A DNA stretch of 7,434 bases from Ruminococcus flavefaciens (lineage in GTDB: Bacteria > Bacillota > Clostridia > Oscillospirales > Ruminococcaceae): positions 1 to 7,434 of the forward strand of contig CADBQF010000333.1 in the NCBI GenBank assembly GCA_902796705.1. The letters run 5' to 3'. The notes below the pieces were generated by a model. It made no database searches. It was not told the origin of the DNA and worked only from the letters and a program-made list of their open reading frames with translations. Shown in pieces: positions 6,187 to 7,434 of the stretch (positions are counted from its first letter, which is position 1; the number at the start of each line of letters is the position of its first letter). Position numbers and translations under genes: made by a program.

Positions 6187-6189
6187 GCC

Positions 6190-6197
6190 GGGAGGAG
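6190..6197 (+). promoter_or_regulatory. Ribosome binding site that fixes the PP2C start
   Basis: GGGAGGAG lies 8 bases before ATG 6206. It sits inside the longer frame that would begin at GTG 6152, so 6206 is the likely start. Confidence 0.82.
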
Positions 6198-6205
6198 ATT
6201 CAAGT

Positions 6206-7108
6206 ATGTTCAATGGATTCAGTCATTCGGTCATGGGTGCGAGTCATGAAAAAAAAGGAACTGTTTGTCAGGACAGTTCTGCATACGTTGCAAATGACCG
6301 TTATGCAGTAGCGGTCGTTGCGGACGGACACGGAAGCAAAAAGCATTTTCGCAGTAATATCGGCTCAAGATCTGCCGTTGAAGCCACACTTGAAACGATA
6401 GAGAACTTCTACAGGAATGCAGATGAATTTGAGGAGAAATTCCCCAAGAACCCCAAGCTCGTCATCAAAAGCATCGAGAAACAGGTCATCGCAAGGTGGA
6501 ATGCCAAGATAACAGAACATCTCCGCCAGAATCCCGTCACAAAGGACGAGAAAAAGGATTTCACTACTGATGAATTCAAGAAGATACCGTTTGAATCGTA
6601 TTACGGTTCGACGCTCATCACTGCTGTAGTCTGCGAGAAATTCTCGTTCGGCTTCCAGATAGGTGACGGAAGTCTCGTTGCTGTATTCGAGGACGGTGAG
6701 ACTGTCATGCCGATAGGCGATGATGAGTCAGCTCCGGCAAATATAACGGCATCTCTGTGCAATTCCAATGCCTCATCGATGTTCAACAGCTTCTTCGAGC
6801 AGAACAAAACTGTAGCCGCACTTTTCACATCGACGGACGGACTCTACACATCGTTCGGAAGCGATAACGATTTCCTTGACTACCACACTATCATATCGAG
6901 CCAGCTCTCGGAGATAGACGAATTTGAGGGTGCTATCGTAAAGAATCTCACAAAGAGATCGCACTTCGGAACAGAGGACGATACTTCGCTCTCGTGCGTC
7001 TATTCGCAGGAGATCGTCGATGAAAAGAACGACGTACTTACCGCAAAAGTCGAAGAAAATAAACGCCTTGCAAAAGAGCGTAAGGAAAGAATGCTCAACA
7101 GGGCATAA
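6206..7108 (+). CDS. PP2C-family Ser/Thr protein phosphatase
   Basis: The 300-residue soluble protein has the ordered PP2C motifs: MGASHEKKGTVCQDS (10-24), the metal-binding VADGHGS (D40), an RSNIGSRSAVE helix (about 47-57), YGSTL followed by IGDGS (D154), TSTDGLY (D211) and a final EDDTS (D258, D259). These aspartates hold the two catalytic metals, so the enzyme should be active. It would remove phosphate from serine or threonine in the cytoplasm. It has no transmembrane helix or sensor domain, only a charged helical tail after about 265. The SH...G..CQD opening is typical of the PP2C_2 subgroup that accompanies VWA and kinase partners. It is the last gene of its unit, 113 bases after the VWA gene and just before a terminator. 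Its physiological substrate is unknown; the kinase-fold or VWA protein, or a shared partner, are candidates. Confidence 0.93.
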   Translation: MFNGFSHSVMGASHEKKGTVCQDSSAYVANDRYAVAVVADGHGSKKHFRSNIGSRSAVEATLETIENFYRNADEFEEKFPKNPKLVIKSIEKQVIARWNAKITEHLRQNPVTKDEKKDFTTDEFKKIPFESYYGSTLITAVVCEKFSFGFQIGDGSLVAVFEDGETVMPIGDDESAPANITASLCNSNASSMFNSFFEQNKTVAALFTSTDGLYTSFGSDNDFLDYHTIISSQLSEIDEFEGAIVKNLTKRSHFGTEDDTSLSCVYSQEIVDEKNDVLTAKVEENKRLAKERKERMLNRA

Positions 7109-7113
7109 AAAAT

Positions 7114-7136
7114 GACGGGTATATCCCGTCTTTTTT
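7114..7136 (+). terminator. Rho-independent terminator after the PP2C gene
   Basis: GACGGG (7114-7119) pairs with CCCGTC (7125-7130) around a TATAT loop and runs directly into six Ts (7131-7136). It starts 5 bases after the PP2C stop and ends the kinase/VWA/PP2C unit. Confidence 0.9.
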
Positions 7137-7161
7137 ATTGCATAGCTATTATCTGTAGATA

Positions 7162-7192
7162 TAAAGAAACCTGCTGCATATAATACAGCAGG
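7162..7192 (-). terminator. Terminator of the convergent membrane-protein gene
   Basis: On the minus strand CCTGCTG (7192-7186) pairs with CAGCAGG (7176-7170) around a 9-base AT-rich loop and is followed by TTTCTTTAT (7169-7161). It lies 8 bases beyond the minus-strand stop codon. With the plus-strand terminator at 7114-7136 it insulates the two convergent units. Confidence 0.8.
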
Positions 7193-7200
7193 CATATTTA

Positions 7201-7434
7201 TTATTGGAATGAAACTCCCCAGTTAGAACTTACCTGATTGAACAGTTTAAGCCTTACCTTGGACTTCTGTGACTTGTAGATCTTCATAACAACAAAGAAA
7301 ACAAGAACTGTGAGGACTGCACCTACGATCACTCCAGCCGTACCCTTGATAACGAGGAGCGAAACGAGCCAGCATACTGCCCATAATACAAGCATGATTG
7401 GAAGACAGAATGATGTAAAGCTGCGGTTATTGAC
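7201..7434 (-). CDS. C-terminal part of a small membrane protein
   Basis: The minus-strand frame is open from the window edge to TAA at 7203-7201, giving 77 visible residues. Two hydrophobic segments are clear: one around IMLVLWAVCWLVSLLVI and one around GVIVGAVLTVLVFFVV. A short turn with KGTA separates them. A basic stretch follows (KIYKSQKSKVRLK), then a short polar tail ending in WGVSFQ. The positive charge after the second helix suggests a cytoplasmic C-terminus. An in-frame ATG at 7395 has no ribosome binding site and codons stay open upstream of it, so the gene probably begins beyond the window. I do not recognise the family. It is convergent with the phosphatase unit and not evidently related to it. 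Confidence 0.72.
   Translation of the reverse strand, partial: VNNRSFTSFCLPIMLVLWAVCWLVSLLVIKGTAGVIVGAVLTVLVFFVVMKIYKSQKSKVRLKLFNQVSSNWGVSFQ

Noticed and set aside
6152..6205. GTG 6152 as start of the phosphatase gene
   Set aside because: No ribosome binding site precedes it, the stretch folds into hairpins, and GGGAGGAG serves ATG 6206.
3838..7108. A tellurite-resistance operon
   Set aside because: Only the TerY-like, PP2C and kinase-fold parts are present; no TerD, TerC or other ter genes are visible in the window.
7393..7395. ATG at 7395 as the true start of the minus-strand membrane gene
   Set aside because: No ribosome binding site lies upstream on the minus strand and the frame stays open to the window edge, so a partial gene is more likely.
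1..7434. CRISPR array, tRNA or rRNA genes, insertion sequence or phage genes
   Set aside because: No spaced direct repeats, cloverleaf sequences, transposase frames or terminal inverted repeats were found, and base composition and codon use are even along the window.

Overview
This window looks like a chromosomal segment of a low-to-mid GC Firmicute, most likely a Ruminococcus-like member of the Oscillospiraceae. The reasons are two exact-consensus sigma-A promoters (TTGACA-N17-TATAAT), strong AGGAGG or GGTGAT ribosome binding sites, a DivIVA-like coiled-coil protein, and a sensory-type [FeFe]-hydrogenase homologue beside kinase and phosphatase genes. From memory, a putative H2-sensing hydrogenase (HydS) of Ruminococcus albus lies in a transcription unit that also encodes a Ser/Thr kinase and phosphatase. 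The organism call is inference.

Layout. 1-264: C-terminal end of an unrecognised gene, closed by a strong intrinsic terminator (272-298). 265-625: non-coding, with an AT-rich stretch and a consensus promoter at 491-519. 626-1819: DivIVA-like coiled-coil protein with a threefold 15-residue motif near its C-terminus. 1883-3586: ferredoxin-type [FeFe]-hydrogenase homologue that keeps all four predicted H-cluster cysteine ligands, lacks the proton-shuttle cysteine, and ends in a helical region. A hairpin at 3619-3648 closes this first transcription unit. A second promoter (3703-3731) drives a three-gene unit: 3838-5181, a kinase-fold protein with a zinc ribbon and a beta-rich tail, whose catalytic-loop and DFG aspartates appear to be missing; 5256-6092, a von Willebrand A (TerY-like) protein with an intact MIDAS; and 6206-7108, a PP2C phosphatase with its metal ligands intact. 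That unit ends at terminator 7114-7136. A convergent, partial membrane-protein gene (7201-7434, minus strand) has its own terminator at 7162-7192.

How the genes may work together. The kinase-fold/VWA/PP2C set matches the TerY-P triad described in comparative-genomics work on Ter-type stress systems. Here it lies directly downstream of a probable H2- or redox-sensing hydrogenase homologue. A reasonable model is a sensor passing H2 or redox state through its helical tail and the DivIVA-like scaffold, with the triad controlling the phosphorylation of an unknown partner. The striking point is that the phosphatase looks active while its kinase partner looks degenerate, so the kinase that writes the phosphorylation mark may be encoded elsewhere. 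Functional coupling of the two transcription units is inferred only from adjacency and shared orientation.
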